Source: Burkholderiaceae bacterium
GTDB lineage: Bacteria; Pseudomonadota; Gammaproteobacteria; Burkholderiales; Burkholderiaceae
DNA length: 51,907 nt
Direction: 5' to 3'
NCBI GenBank assembly: GCA_947448625.1
Contig: CANFOT010000009.1
Span: 1-51,907 of the forward strand
Both the position numbers and the translations under genes were made by a program. Below the pieces are notes generated by a model. The model worked only from the letters and a program-made list of their open reading frames with translations. It did not search any database and was not told where the DNA came from. Positions 10,011 to 18,650 of the stretch are shown piece after piece. Each line of letters starts with the position of its first letter. Positions within the stretch are counted from its first letter, which is position 1.

Positions 10011-11126
10011 TTAATCTGTGGCAGAGCCAGGACGTGCGGCTGGTATCGGTGGAACGGCATGTTTGACATCGCCACACTGAGCGCGATGACGTAAAGCATG
10101 ATCAATCAGCACCAAGGCGAGCATGGCTTCAGCAATTGGCGTAGCCCGAATACCCACGCAAGGGTCATGACGACCTTTAGTTTGAACAGTAATTGGCTTG
10201 CCATCCAAATCAATCGATTCTTTGGGGCTCAGGATGCTAGAGGTTGGTTTGATTGCAATGGATACGCGCAAATCTTGACCTGTACTGATGCCACCTAAGG
10301 TACCACCAGCATTATTAGTGGCAAAGCCATCTGGATGAAGTTCGTCCCCATGCTCGCTACCGCGTTGCGCTACCGACTTAAAGCCAGCCCCTATCTCAAC
10401 ACCCTTAACAGCATTGATACCCATCATGGCATGGGCAATATCTGCATCCAACTTATCAAATAAAGGCTCGCCCAAACCAATGGGAACATTTCGCGCCCGC
10501 ACTTCAATCTTTGCTCCACAAGAATCCCCTGCTTTACGCAGCGCATCCATATAAGCTTCGAGTTGAGGAACAATCTCAGTATTTGCAGCAAAGAAAGGGT
10601 TGCTCTCAATGAGCGCCGCATCTTTAAACGGAATTTCAATTTCACCAAGTTGACTCATATAACCGTAAAACTCGGTGCCATATTGTTCTTTGAGCCACTT
10701 CTTTGCAATCGCTGCTGCAGCAACTACAGGCGCAGTTAATCGCGCCGAAGATCGGCCGCCGCCACGGGGGTCGCGCAAACCATATTTGTAGTGATAAGCG
10801 TAGTCAGCATGCCCAGGCCTAAAAGTTTGCAGGATATTGCCGTAATCTTGACTGCGTTGATCGGTGTTACGAATCAGTAAACCAATTGGCGCGCCTGTAG
10901 TTTTACCCTCGTAAACACCAGACAGAATTTCAACTTTATCCGCCTCTTGACGCTGAGTCACATGACGTGAAGTTCCCGGCTTGCGGCGATCTAAATCAAT
11001 CTGCAAATCCGCCTCACACAAGGACATCCCCGGAGGACAGCCATCAACAACGGCGCCAATCGCGGGACCATGGGATTCACCAAAAGTGGTGACAGTAAAG
11101 AGAAGGCCTAATGTATTTCCTGACAT
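10011..11126 (-). CDS. aroC: Chorismate synthase
   Basis: Last enzyme of the shikimate pathway. It converts 5-enolpyruvylshikimate-3-phosphate to chorismate using reduced FMN. Signatures are [14 protein letters not shown] at the N-terminus, [14 protein letters not shown] and [12 protein letters not shown] near residues 105-131, and [15 protein letters not shown] toward the C-terminus. Length 371, against 361 in E. coli. It is the upstream gene of a pair with the MFS transporter. Confidence 0.97.
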   Translation of the reverse strand: MSGNTLGLLFTVTTFGESHGPAIGAVVDGCPPGMSLCEADLQIDLDRRKPGTSRHVTQRQEADKVEILSGVYEGKTTGAPIGLLIRNTDQRSQDYGNILQTFRPGHADYAYHYKYGLRDPRGGGRSSARLTAPVVAAAAIAKKWLKEQYGTEFYGYMSQLGEIEIPFKDAALIESNPFFAANTEIVPQLEAYMDALRKAGDSCGAKIEVRARNVPIGLGEPLFDKLDADIAHAMMGINAVKGVEIGAGFKSVAQRGSEHGDELHPDGFATNNAGGTLGGISTGQDLRVSIAIKPTSSILSPKESIDLDGKPITVQTKGRHDPCVGIRATPIAEAMLALVLIDHALRHRAQCGDVKHAVPPIPAARPGSATD

Positions 11127-11168
11127 AACGACATTATGTCATTTGTCAGAGCTATCAGGCTAGGCTGC

Positions 11169-11624
11169 TCAGGGAGATGCCTTTTCAGCCTCTTCCGGCC
11201 AGTCGCGGATATAAGCCTTGAGCATGGTGTTTTCGAAGTCCTGAGCCTCGACAACCGATTTAGCGACGTCATAGAAAGAAATCACGCCCATCAACATCTT
11301 TTGATCAATTACCGGCAAATATCGGGCGTGGTCTACAAGCATCATTCGACGCACTTCATCAATCTCGGTTTCCATACTGCAAGTTAAGGGCTTGCCGTTC
11401 ATAACGCTTTGGACCTTCAGGTCATCCAATTTGCCATGGTGCTTGGCCAAAGCCGCAATCACTTCGCGGAATGTCAGAATGCCAACCAGCTTGTCATATT
11501 CCATCACTACCAATGAGCCAATATCGTGCTCACTCATGACCAAGACTGCAGTTTGTAAGGCTGTTTCTGGGGCCACTGTAAATAGTGTGCTGCCCTTTAC
11601 GCGCAATATGTCACAAACCTTCAT
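11169..11624 (-). CDS. Tandem CBS-domain protein
   Basis: Soluble 151-residue protein made of two CBS motifs (about residues 8-60 and 75-128), with the repeating patterns GSLVVMEYDKLVGILTFRE and ARYLPVIDQKMLMGVISFYD. Stand-alone CBS pairs bind adenine nucleotides and act as sensors; the partner is unknown. The start has an ideal GGAGG four bases before ATG 11624. It stands alone between aroC and yihY, all on the minus strand. Confidence 0.9.
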   Translation of the reverse strand: MKVCDILRVKGSTLFTVAPETALQTAVLVMSEHDIGSLVVMEYDKLVGILTFREVIAALAKHHGKLDDLKVQSVMNGKPLTCSMETEIDEVRRMMLVDHARYLPVIDQKMLMGVISFYDVAKSVVEAQDFENTMLKAYIRDWPEEAEKASP

Positions 11625-11701
11625 TTGGCCTCCAGTAATAAGTTCTTATTAAGATAATATATTCTCAAGCCCCTACCTAATCAAGAGTCAAATGAGATAT
11701 T

Positions 11702-12550
11702 TCAGTAACGAATAACCCTAACGACCCCGCTGCGGATACTGGGGAGATTGGCAACCAAGACAGCGCCTGCCAAAGTGATCCACCAAGTGAGGTAAATCCA
11801 AATGAGCGCCAAAGGGAAGATAGCAAAAGCGCCATAGACAGTCTTGTAAAAACCCACGTTTGTCAGAAATAATCCGAAGCCAAACTTCATTAACTCAAAA
11901 GTCATGGCCGCAAAAAATGCCCCACTCAGGGCATCGCCCCACTGAATTTGGGCATAAGGAAGCATTTTGTAGGCCACTGAAAATACCGACACGGCCAAAA
12001 GGACAGGTACCACTGCTGCAATGAATCCCAAGCCAAAGCTTAGGGTATCCGTCCAACCCTCCGCAGCACTAAATAAGAGACCGCTCAAGTAGGTACCGAC
12101 ACCAAGCAGGATTGGGCCCAATATCGTCGCTGCAGAATAGATCGCCACCTTCTTTAAGATGGGTCGTTTTTTTGTCACTCGAAAGATTTGATTAAAGGCG
12201 CTCTCGATCACCGCCATAGTCATGATGGTTGTAATGACCAGACCGAATAAACCAAGCAAGGTTAGGCCTTTAGCCTGCGATGAAAATTGATCCAAATAAT
12301 TAAACACCTGCTGATTTAAGCCCCCAGGCATATAGGTATCGAGCAACCAAGCCTGAAAAGCGTACTTAATCCGCACCACGCTAGGCAAGTATCCAATCAG
12401 AATCGAGGCAACCGTCAGCATGGGAACTAAAGCAAGCGTAGTGGTGAAAGCCAGGCTGGCAGCCACTTGCTTCAAATTCTGACCACGATTGCGCTCCCAG
12501 ATCTCTTTTCCAAGAGAGAGCCATAATTGGGGATTCTGAATGAGGCGCAT
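11702..12550 (-). CDS. YihY/BrkB family inner-membrane protein
   Basis: Polytopic membrane protein of 282 residues with about six helices, of the YihY (BrkB-like, sometimes called putative ribonuclease BN) family. Typical segments are AASLAFTTTLALVPMLTV near the N-terminus and FAIFPLALIWIYLTWWITLAGA near the C-terminus. The function of the family is not settled. The frame stays open to 12589, but ATG 12550 (MRLIQNPQLW) is preferred: it matches the family's N-terminus and avoids overlap with divergent wrbA. No clear Shine-Dalgarno is visible for any candidate start. Confidence 0.85.
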   Translation of the reverse strand: MRLIQNPQLWLSLGKEIWERNRGQNLKQVAASLAFTTTLALVPMLTVASILIGYLPSVVRIKYAFQAWLLDTYMPGGLNQQVFNYLDQFSSQAKGLTLLGLFGLVITTIMTMAVIESAFNQIFRVTKKRPILKKVAIYSAATILGPILLGVGTYLSGLLFSAAEGWTDTLSFGLGFIAAVVPVLLAVSVFSVAYKMLPYAQIQWGDALSGAFFAAMTFELMKFGFGLFLTNVGFYKTVYGAFAIFPLALIWIYLTWWITLAGAVLVANLPSIRSGVVRVIRY

Positions 12551-12571
12551 CGCACATATCATAAGAGATAA

Positions 12572-13183
<612 letters not shown>

Positions 13184-13186
13184 TTT

Positions 13187-13585
13187 ATGCTTAAAGACTG
13201 GCTCTCAAAAAATCCATTTCAACTGATCGCAACTGCAGCTTTTGTCGACCTTTTCATACTGTGCGTTTCTTGGGAATGGTTTCTCTCTCCGCTAAGACCG
13301 GGCGGATCTTGGCTCATCCTGAAAGCCGTCCCCCTCTTATTTGCGATCCCAGGACTATGGAAAGGCAAGGTCTACACGATGCAGTGGGCATCGATGCTCA
13401 TTCTGCTCTACATCACCGAAGGCTTGGTTCGTATCTTAGAAACCGGTGCCAATTTTTGGCTAGCTATCCTGGAAACCGCACTAGGAGTACTTGCTTTCGC
13501 TTGCCTTCTGATCTTCTTGAAGCCCATTAAGGCACGGGCTAAAGCAGCCAAAAAAGAGCGTATTGCAGCAGGAATAGAAGGTTAA
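13187..13585 (+). CDS. DUF2069 family membrane protein
   Basis: A 132-residue protein with about four hydrophobic helices and a basic C-terminal tail (KPIKARAKAAKKER). The pattern LRPGGSWLILKAVPLLFAIPG and YTMQWASMLILLYITEG identifies the DUF2069 family, commonly found next to wrbA in proteobacteria. The function is unknown. AAGGG precedes ATG 13187. Confidence 0.88.
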   Translation: MLKDWLSKNPFQLIATAAFVDLFILCVSWEWFLSPLRPGGSWLILKAVPLLFAIPGLWKGKVYTMQWASMLILLYITEGLVRILETGANFWLAILETALGVLAFACLLIFLKPIKARAKAAKKERIAAGIEG

Positions 13586-13587
13586 AG

Positions 13588-13617
13588 GTCAAAAATCTGC
13601 TTTTTGACTGATTTTTG
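13588..13617 (+). terminator. Probable terminator of wrbA-DUF2069
   Basis: GTCAAAAA and TTTTTGAC form an 8-bp stem around TCTGC, then TGATTTTTG. The stem is AT-rich but sits just after the DUF2069 stop codon. Confidence 0.55.
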
Positions 13618-13697
13618 TCCATTTCTTTAAAAATATTGCCAATTCCTGTCATCTCAGCCACTTTTCCATGCGTTGTATGCTCATGGAGGTGGCAAAT

Positions 13698-13883
13698 ATG
13701 TCAACAAGACTCAAACGTTGGGCCCGCGCAATTCAACAGATCGACTTGTCCAAAAGGACGCCTGAGATCGCTATTGGCTACTTAGATAGCAAATACCGCG
13801 ATATTGCTTGGCGCTATATCCGCATCCTAGGCTTCGAACGCACTATTAGCTTCATGGCCAGCAATAACTTTCATCCAGAGTAA
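13698..13883 (+). CDS. Small protein of unknown function
   Basis: A 61-residue basic, hydrophilic protein beginning MSTRLKRWARAIQQ and ending MASNNFHPE. I do not recognise a family. The start is chosen at ATG 13698 because GGAGGT lies seven bases upstream; the frame stays open to 13668 without an equally good ribosome site. A strong terminator follows the stop by 14 bp. The ribosome site and terminator support a real gene. Confidence 0.6.
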   Translation: MSTRLKRWARAIQQIDLSKRTPEIAIGYLDSKYRDIAWRYIRILGFERTISFMASNNFHPE

Positions 13884-13897
13884 TTGGCCCTAATTGA

Positions 13898-13934
13898 TAA
13901 AAACCCCAGAAGAGTCAAATTTCTGGGGTTTTTT
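13898..13934. terminator. Bidirectional rho-independent terminator
   Basis: AAAACCCCAGAA and TTTCTGGGGTTTT form a long stem around GAGTCAA, with T-runs on both strands. It ends both the small gene on the plus strand and the rhodanese gene on the minus strand. Confidence 0.92.
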
Positions 13935-13961
13935 AACTCAAGGCTTAGGCAATAGTAGCAA

Positions 13962-14963
13962 TCAATTGCCTCTGGCTCTCAAGGTCTCTTCAAGCTGATT
14001 AATCTTGTTTTGCATTGCCGCCATTTTTGCGTTCAGCGCACCCACATTTAAGAAGCTTTCATCTGCAACCTCTGCTTTGAGGTTATTCCCCCAACCTAGC
14101 CAAGATGAGTCATAGACCTTCACCTTCTTAAAACCAAGATTTTTTAAGACTGTAGCCGTTTCTGAAGCACGCACTCCACTTTGGCAGTAAACAACCGTCT
14201 CTTGATTTGGGTCTAGGCGTGAATAGAGTTTTTTCAAATCTGACTGGCTTTTAAGGGTCATCCCCGAATTATCAGAAACCTGCTTCTTGCTGAGTTTGAT
14301 GGAAGCGGCGGGATCTTGCCAGTTCTCCTCGAAGGGAATGTTGATGGCATTGGGAATATGACCACCTCGAATTGCCCGAACATCTTTACCAGAGAACTCG
14401 TCGGGAGTACGAGCGTCAATAATTTGAACTGACTTGGACTGAGCCAGCTTCAACATTTCCTCATTACTAACCACCAGCTGAGGCTGAGGCACCAGTACGA
14501 CAGAAACAGCAGGTACAGTAGCCCGCTCTTTTTGAATCGGCAAGCCAGCAGATTTCCAGGCATCAATTCCATCGTGATAGATTTGGGCCTGCTTACCGCC
14601 AAAATAATTGATCGTATAAAGCCCGAAGTAGGCATAGGGATTTCCGCGTGAGCCATACACCACAATATCTTGATTAACGTTGAGTCCAGCCTGATCAAAG
14701 ATTGCCTGGATCTTTGCAGTGCTAATGTAGTCCTCTTTATTTGCATCCCTCAAAATGTTGCCAGCATCACCGATATTGATTGCACCAGGAATATGTCCCT
14801 CTAGATAGCTTTTTTCATCGCGCACATCCCAAATAATTGCGCCTCGTGCTAGCGCCTGCTGCACCTGATCCGTCTGAATAATGGCATCATTTTTTTGTGC
14901 GACAGCCCAAAAACTGATGAGCAATAAGCTTGTTGAAAGGAAGTATTTCATGAGGCGATACAT
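13962..14963 (-). CDS. Exported two-domain rhodanese (thiosulfate sulfurtransferase-like)
   Basis: Periplasmic sulfurtransferase-like protein of 333 residues. An N-terminal signal peptide (hydrophobic core LSTSLLLISFWAVA) ends near residue 22. The first rhodanese domain (about 30-145) lacks the catalytic cysteine: the loop reads VVYGSRG at 101-107. The second domain (165-298) keeps it in VVYCQSGVRAS (C260). A short predicted coiled coil (about 311-331) closes the protein. It follows the MFS transporter by 33 bp on the same strand. The sulfur acceptor is unknown. The start could be M1 or M5. Confidence 0.87.
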   Translation of the reverse strand: MYRLMKYFLSTSLLLISFWAVAQKNDAIIQTDQVQQALARGAIIWDVRDEKSYLEGHIPGAINIGDAGNILRDANKEDYISTAKIQAIFDQAGLNVNQDIVVYGSRGNPYAYFGLYTINYFGGKQAQIYHDGIDAWKSAGLPIQKERATVPAVSVVLVPQPQLVVSNEEMLKLAQSKSVQIIDARTPDEFSGKDVRAIRGGHIPNAINIPFEENWQDPAASIKLSKKQVSDNSGMTLKSQSDLKKLYSRLDPNQETVVYCQSGVRASETATVLKNLGFKKVKVYDSSWLGWGNNLKAEVADESFLNVGALNAKMAAMQNKINQLEETLRARGN

Positions 14964-14996
14964 AGAGGCACTTTCTAATCTAAGTTGGGGTGAATC

Positions 14997-16184
14997 TTAA
15001 ATATTAACTCGATGCTCTTGCTTGCAATGAAATACCCAAAAAGCAAGCAAAAGAAAGGCTAAGATGGCGCAAGAGCCTGAAAACAAAAAAGCGTAGCTTG
15101 GGCTAAAAGACTCATAAAGCCACCCAAATATCAAGGAGGCAGGTAATAACATCAACCCCGAAGTGAGGTTGAACCATCCAAAAGCTGTTCCTGCCATGCC
15201 CTTTGGAGCAAGGTCCGCCACGAGCGCCTTTTCTACACCCTCGGTAGCTGCTTTGAATAAACCATAAATACCGAATAGGGCACAGAGCATCCAGATTGAG
15301 ATTCCAGAGAAACTCATTGCTATGTAGAAGAATGCAAAGGCACACCACGCTATCAAAATAAAATTCTTACGACTAAATCGATCGGATAGTGCCGATAAAG
15401 GGGTTCCAAACAAGGTTGTAATTAAAGAGATGGCCGCCCACAGCAATGGAATTTGTTCCTGAGGGACACCAAGCTCTCTCGCCCTTAATAATAAAAACAT
15501 ATCAGATGAGTTTGCTAAAGCAAAAATCCCGGCAACCAAAATATAGCGCTTAAATTGTGGCGGGAGACCTTCTAGCGACCAGGAAAAAGCTTGAGCTAGC
15601 ACGGGCTCCTTAGGGGGCTCTCTTAGACAAAGAGCGAGGCTGACGGCAACAATGCCGGGCACAATCGCCCACAAAAAGATATCCCTTAAGGGCACATGCA
15701 TTGATAACAAAAATGCAGCCATTAATGGCCCAAAGACAGCGCCAGCATTATCCATCGAGCGATGCAGACCAAACGTAATACCACGCTGGTTGGGCTCAAC
15801 ACTCTCTGCCAATAATGCATCGCGCGGAGAGCTTCTTAATCCTTTACCAAGCCGATCAGTAAAGCGAATACATAAAACCCACGCCCAAGAATTTGCAATT
15901 GCAATTAAGGGTCTACCAACCCCCGCCAGAAAGTACCCGATAACAATCCAAGGTTTTGTCTTTTGAGTACGATCAACAATCACGCCAGAAACCAATTTAA
16001 AGATGCTCGAGGTAGCCTCAGCAATCCCTTCAATGAGACCGAGTGCCTTGGGTCCCGCCATCAACACCGCAGAAAGATACAGCGGCATCAGCGGGTATAG
16101 CATTTCACTTGCAGCATCATTCACAAAGCTAATCAGCCCAATTAACCAAACCGTTTTTGGGAGGGAAAATAAAGTTTTGAACAT
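14997..16184 (-). CDS. MFS transporter
   Basis: Inner-membrane transporter with about 12 helices in 395 residues. The N-terminal pattern FVNDAASEMLYPLMPLYL and the loop RFTDRLGKGLRSSPRDALLA mark a distinct MFS branch widespread in proteobacteria and often left without a known substrate. It probably forms an operon with the exported rhodanese downstream; whether the two share a sulfur-related substrate is only a guess. Confidence 0.87.
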   Translation of the reverse strand: MFKTLFSLPKTVWLIGLISFVNDAASEMLYPLMPLYLSAVLMAGPKALGLIEGIAEATSSIFKLVSGVIVDRTQKTKPWIVIGYFLAGVGRPLIAIANSWAWVLCIRFTDRLGKGLRSSPRDALLAESVEPNQRGITFGLHRSMDNAGAVFGPLMAAFLLSMHVPLRDIFLWAIVPGIVAVSLALCLREPPKEPVLAQAFSWSLEGLPPQFKRYILVAGIFALANSSDMFLLLRARELGVPQEQIPLLWAAISLITTLFGTPLSALSDRFSRKNFILIAWCAFAFFYIAMSFSGISIWMLCALFGIYGLFKAATEGVEKALVADLAPKGMAGTAFGWFNLTSGLMLLPASLIFGWLYESFSPSYAFLFSGSCAILAFLLLAFWVFHCKQEHRVNI

Positions 16185-16328
16185 ACTGAATCAATGTAAC
16201 ACCAAATTAAAGTCGGCATAACTGTCACAATCACTTGAAACTACCCCTAATAAAACGTAGGATCAGAAGCTAGGCAATAGCCAATTGCACGATTTGAAAA
16301 ACAAGCACCCTCATTACAGGAATACATC

Positions 16329-16616
16329 ATGAGTCAGAAGAAATTAGTTAAACAATTATTGAAAAAACTCGACAAGCTGGAGAGTGAAAGAGAGAAGTTG
16401 ATCGATAAGCTAGCCAAAGCCCTAGACAAGCTGGAGAAAAAGGCTCCAGCTAAAAAAGTTGTGGCGAAGAAGGTAGTAGCTAAAAAAGCCCCTGCTAAAA
16501 AGGCGCCATTAAAAAAGGTTGCCGCAAAAAAAGCAGTCACCAAGAAGGTGCCAGCTAAAAAAGCCCCAGCCAAGAAAGTAGCCGCAAAAAAAGTAAGCCC
16601 AACAACTGCTCAGTAA
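16329..16616 (+). CDS. Lysine-rich histone H1-like protein (AKKA repeats)
   Basis: A 95-residue protein in two parts. Residues 1-37 form a charged amphipathic helix (KKLDKLESEREKLIDKLAKAL), likely a coiled coil. Residues 38-95 are low-complexity repeats of the type PAKK and VAKK, as in bacterial histone H1-like, AlgP and PhaM-type tails that bind polyanions. AGGAATACATC precedes ATG 16329. It is 27 bp upstream of a polyphosphate kinase 2 gene and likely co-transcribed with it. A nucleoid role is the family expectation; polyphosphate binding is my inference. Confidence 0.85.
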   Translation: MSQKKLVKQLLKKLDKLESEREKLIDKLAKALDKLEKKAPAKKVVAKKVVAKKAPAKKAPLKKVAAKKAVTKKVPAKKAPAKKVAAKKVSPTTAQ

Positions 16617-16643
16617 ATAATTGAGCGCACCTTAGGACTGCCC

Positions 16644-17417
16644 GTGAGTAAATCCGCAATTCCCGAACATACTTACGAGGCAGACTTACGCCTACTCCAA
16701 ATTGAATTAGTCAAACTACAGCGGCACATTATTCAAAGCGGCAAACGGATCCTAGTGATTTTGGAGGGCCGTGATACTGCCGGTAAGGATGGCTCAATTA
16801 AAAGCATTACTGAACATTTAAGCCCCAGAGATAGCAGAGTTGTTGCTCTGAACAAGCCCTCCCCTCGAGAGGAGGGCGAATGGTACTTCCAGCGATATGT
16901 TGCAGAACTACCCACTGCCGGTGAATTCGTATTATTTAACCGCAGTTGGTATAACCGGGCTGGCGTAGAGAAGGTCATGAGTTTTTGTACTGATGCGCAA
17001 TACACCCAGTTCATGAATACAGTAAATGATTTTGAATCTTTGCTTGTTGGATCTGATATTCAACTCATTAAGTATTACCTAGACATCTCTAAAGAGGAGC
17101 AAGCCAATCGGCTGAAGGATCGAGCTACGGATCCCTTAAAGCAATGGAAAATTAGTCCAATTGACCAAAAGGCACAGAAGATGTGGAATATGTACTCCAA
17201 GGCTAGAAATGACATGCTCAAAAAAACTAGCTCAGAGGATGCGCCATGGACCGTAATTAATGCGAATGATAAGAAGCTCGCACACCTTAATCTCATTGCA
17301 GATTTATTGGCACGGGTCTCTTACCCCAACAAGAATAAGAAAATCCTCAAGATTGACCCTAGGATTGTTTTAACTTGGCCAGCAAACTCAAAGAAGCTAC
17401 CCAAGTTATACCAATAG
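16644..17417 (+). CDS. ppk2: Polyphosphate kinase 2 family protein (short form)
   Basis: PPK2-family P-loop kinase that transfers phosphate between polyphosphate and nucleotides. Walker A GRDTAGKDG is at residues 42-50 and the Walker B region FNRSWYNR at 98-105, where the Asp found in the second PPK2 of this window is replaced by Asn (N99). The lid region includes DPLKQWKISPID. At 257 residues it lacks the acidic N-terminal extension of the other copy. It starts with GTG, with AGGA upstream. The direction in the cell (nucleotide regeneration or polyphosphate synthesis) cannot be told. Confidence 0.9.
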   Translation: MSKSAIPEHTYEADLRLLQIELVKLQRHIIQSGKRILVILEGRDTAGKDGSIKSITEHLSPRDSRVVALNKPSPREEGEWYFQRYVAELPTAGEFVLFNRSWYNRAGVEKVMSFCTDAQYTQFMNTVNDFESLLVGSDIQLIKYYLDISKEEQANRLKDRATDPLKQWKISPIDQKAQKMWNMYSKARNDMLKKTSSEDAPWTVINANDKKLAHLNLIADLLARVSYPNKNKKILKIDPRIVLTWPANSKKLPKLYQ

Positions 17418-17422
17418 TTCTA

Positions 17423-18316
17423 TCAAGAAAAAAATAATTCCACTTCATTCATGAGATCTTGGGGGATCTCCTCAGGAATGTAATGGCCAGACGGAACACT
17501 TTTCCCAGAGACGGTCTTCGCCACCCTCTTCCAATCCTCGATTGGTGAGAAGCATTTGGCAACCAGGCCATGCTCCCCCCAAAGGACTCTCATAGGCATC
17601 GTTAGCATCCTGCCAGCATCCCTATCAGCTCGGTCATGAATTAAATCAATTGACGCTGCTGCGCGATAGTCCTCGCACATCGCATGCATGGACTCTGGAT
17701 TACTTGCACCAGCAAGGTACTCACCCCAAGAAAGTGAATCAAAAATTCCAGTACCGGCATGTCTGCCCATGTGATTTCTAAGCCAAAATTCTGGATTAGC
17801 GCCAATGAGGGTTTCTGGGACTGGATGGGGCTGGATTAAGAAAAACCAATGCCAATAGCCTTTGGCAAATTCCATCGTGGTGTTCTCATACATAGAGAGT
17901 GTCGGAGAAATATCTAACACCATTAAACGCTCTACGCTTTCAGGAAAGTCCATCGCCAAGCGATGTGATACCCGACCACCGCGATCATGGCCCAATAAAA
18001 AGAATTTTTGGTATCCAAGAGCTTGCATCACAGCATGCTGATCAGCAGCCATAGATCTTTTTGAATAGGTCGAATGATCTGATGCACCTGCTGGCTTTGA
18101 GGAGGCACCATAACCACGAAGATCAGTCACGACAACAGAAAATCGGTTTGCCAATTCAGGAGCTATATGTCTCCATATAGCCTTAGTTTGCGGGAATCCG
18201 TGGAGCAACAGCAAGGCGGGACCGGAGCCCGCCGTCTGGCAAGCAATTTCAATGGGCCCATCTGCTGAAGGGACTGTCACGATGGAATCTTTAAAGCCTT
18301 CAATTAGGTACGTCAT
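17423..18316 (-). CDS. Alpha/beta hydrolase, haloacetate (fluoroacetate) dehalogenase-like
   Basis: A 297-residue cytoplasmic hydrolase matching the DehH1/FAcD dehalogenase pattern. With ATG 18316 as start, the nucleophile is D111 in GHDRGGR, the carboxylate-binding arginines are R112 and R115, the acid is D135, the halide pocket is H156, W157 (YWHWFF) and Y217 (EDYRAAA), and the catalytic base is H278. These correspond one to one with residues described for fluoroacetate dehalogenase. An epoxide hydrolase or other Asp-nucleophile enzyme is the alternative. The frame opens at a TTG (18328), but GGAG lies six bases before ATG 18316. It sits downstream of a terminator, so it probably has its own promoter or is read by leak-through. 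Confidence 0.82.
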   Translation of the reverse strand: MTYLIEGFKDSIVTVPSADGPIEIACQTAGSGPALLLLHGFPQTKAIWRHIAPELANRFSVVVTDLRGYGASSKPAGASDHSTYSKRSMAADQHAVMQALGYQKFFLLGHDRGGRVSHRLAMDFPESVERLMVLDISPTLSMYENTTMEFAKGYWHWFFLIQPHPVPETLIGANPEFWLRNHMGRHAGTGIFDSLSWGEYLAGASNPESMHAMCEDYRAAASIDLIHDRADRDAGRMLTMPMRVLWGEHGLVAKCFSPIEDWKRVAKTVSGKSVPSGHYIPEEIPQDLMNEVELFFS

Positions 18317-18327
18317 CATCCGCTCCA

Positions 18328-18353
18328 ATAAAAAAGAGCCTCTATAGAGGCTC
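18328..18353 (-). terminator. Rho-independent terminator of the lipoprotein/EF-hand pair
   Basis: The perfect palindrome GAGCCTCTATAGAGGCTC on the minus strand is followed by TTTTTTATT. The T-run is directly followed by the GGAG ribosome site of the dehalogenase-like gene. Confidence 0.85.
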
Positions 18354-18378
18354 CTTCATTCTAACAATCTATTGCCAA

Positions 18379-18642
18379 CTACCTAGCCGCCATTGCCTCA
18401 ATTTGCGCAACCGTAACATAGCCCTTATTCTGCTCATCAATCCTGGAAAAATGATCGTAGATCCTAGGCATGCAATCCTTTGCTTCATTCAGGGTGAGCT
18501 TGCCATCACGATTGATGTCGCATTTAGCAAACCGCTCCTGGATTTCCTTATTTCGAGATATGTCATCAGCACATGCCGGAACTGCTGCAAAAATGCATGA
18601 CGCTAGGCAAATAAGACTCATGTTGACAAGAGTTGGTTTCAT
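18379..18642 (-). CDS. Exported EF-hand protein
   Basis: An 87-residue protein with a signal peptide (core MSLICLASCIFAAVPACA, cleavage near residue 25) and one canonical EF-hand loop at 42-53 (DINRDGKLTLNE, all calcium ligands present). A second, degenerate loop lies near 69-80 (DEQNKGYVTVAQ). It probably binds calcium in the periplasm. It begins 8 bp after the DUF3313-type lipoprotein gene and ends before a terminator, so the two form an operon. M8 is an alternative start. Confidence 0.85.
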   Translation of the reverse strand: MKPTLVNMSLICLASCIFAAVPACADDISRNKEIQERFAKCDINRDGKLTLNEAKDCMPRIYDHFSRIDEQNKGYVTVAQIEAMAAR

Positions 18643-18650
18643 TGGAAATA

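Noticed and set aside
16211..16239. Possible Pho box before the histone H1-like/ppk2 pair
   Set aside because: A single good half-site (CTGTCAC at 16222-16228) is present, but the elements 11 bp on either side do not match.
16334..16573. Hydrophobic frame antisense to the lysine-rich protein
   Set aside because: It is the mechanical complement of AAA/AAG and GCC/GCT repeats (giving Phe and Gly/Ala), not a membrane protein.
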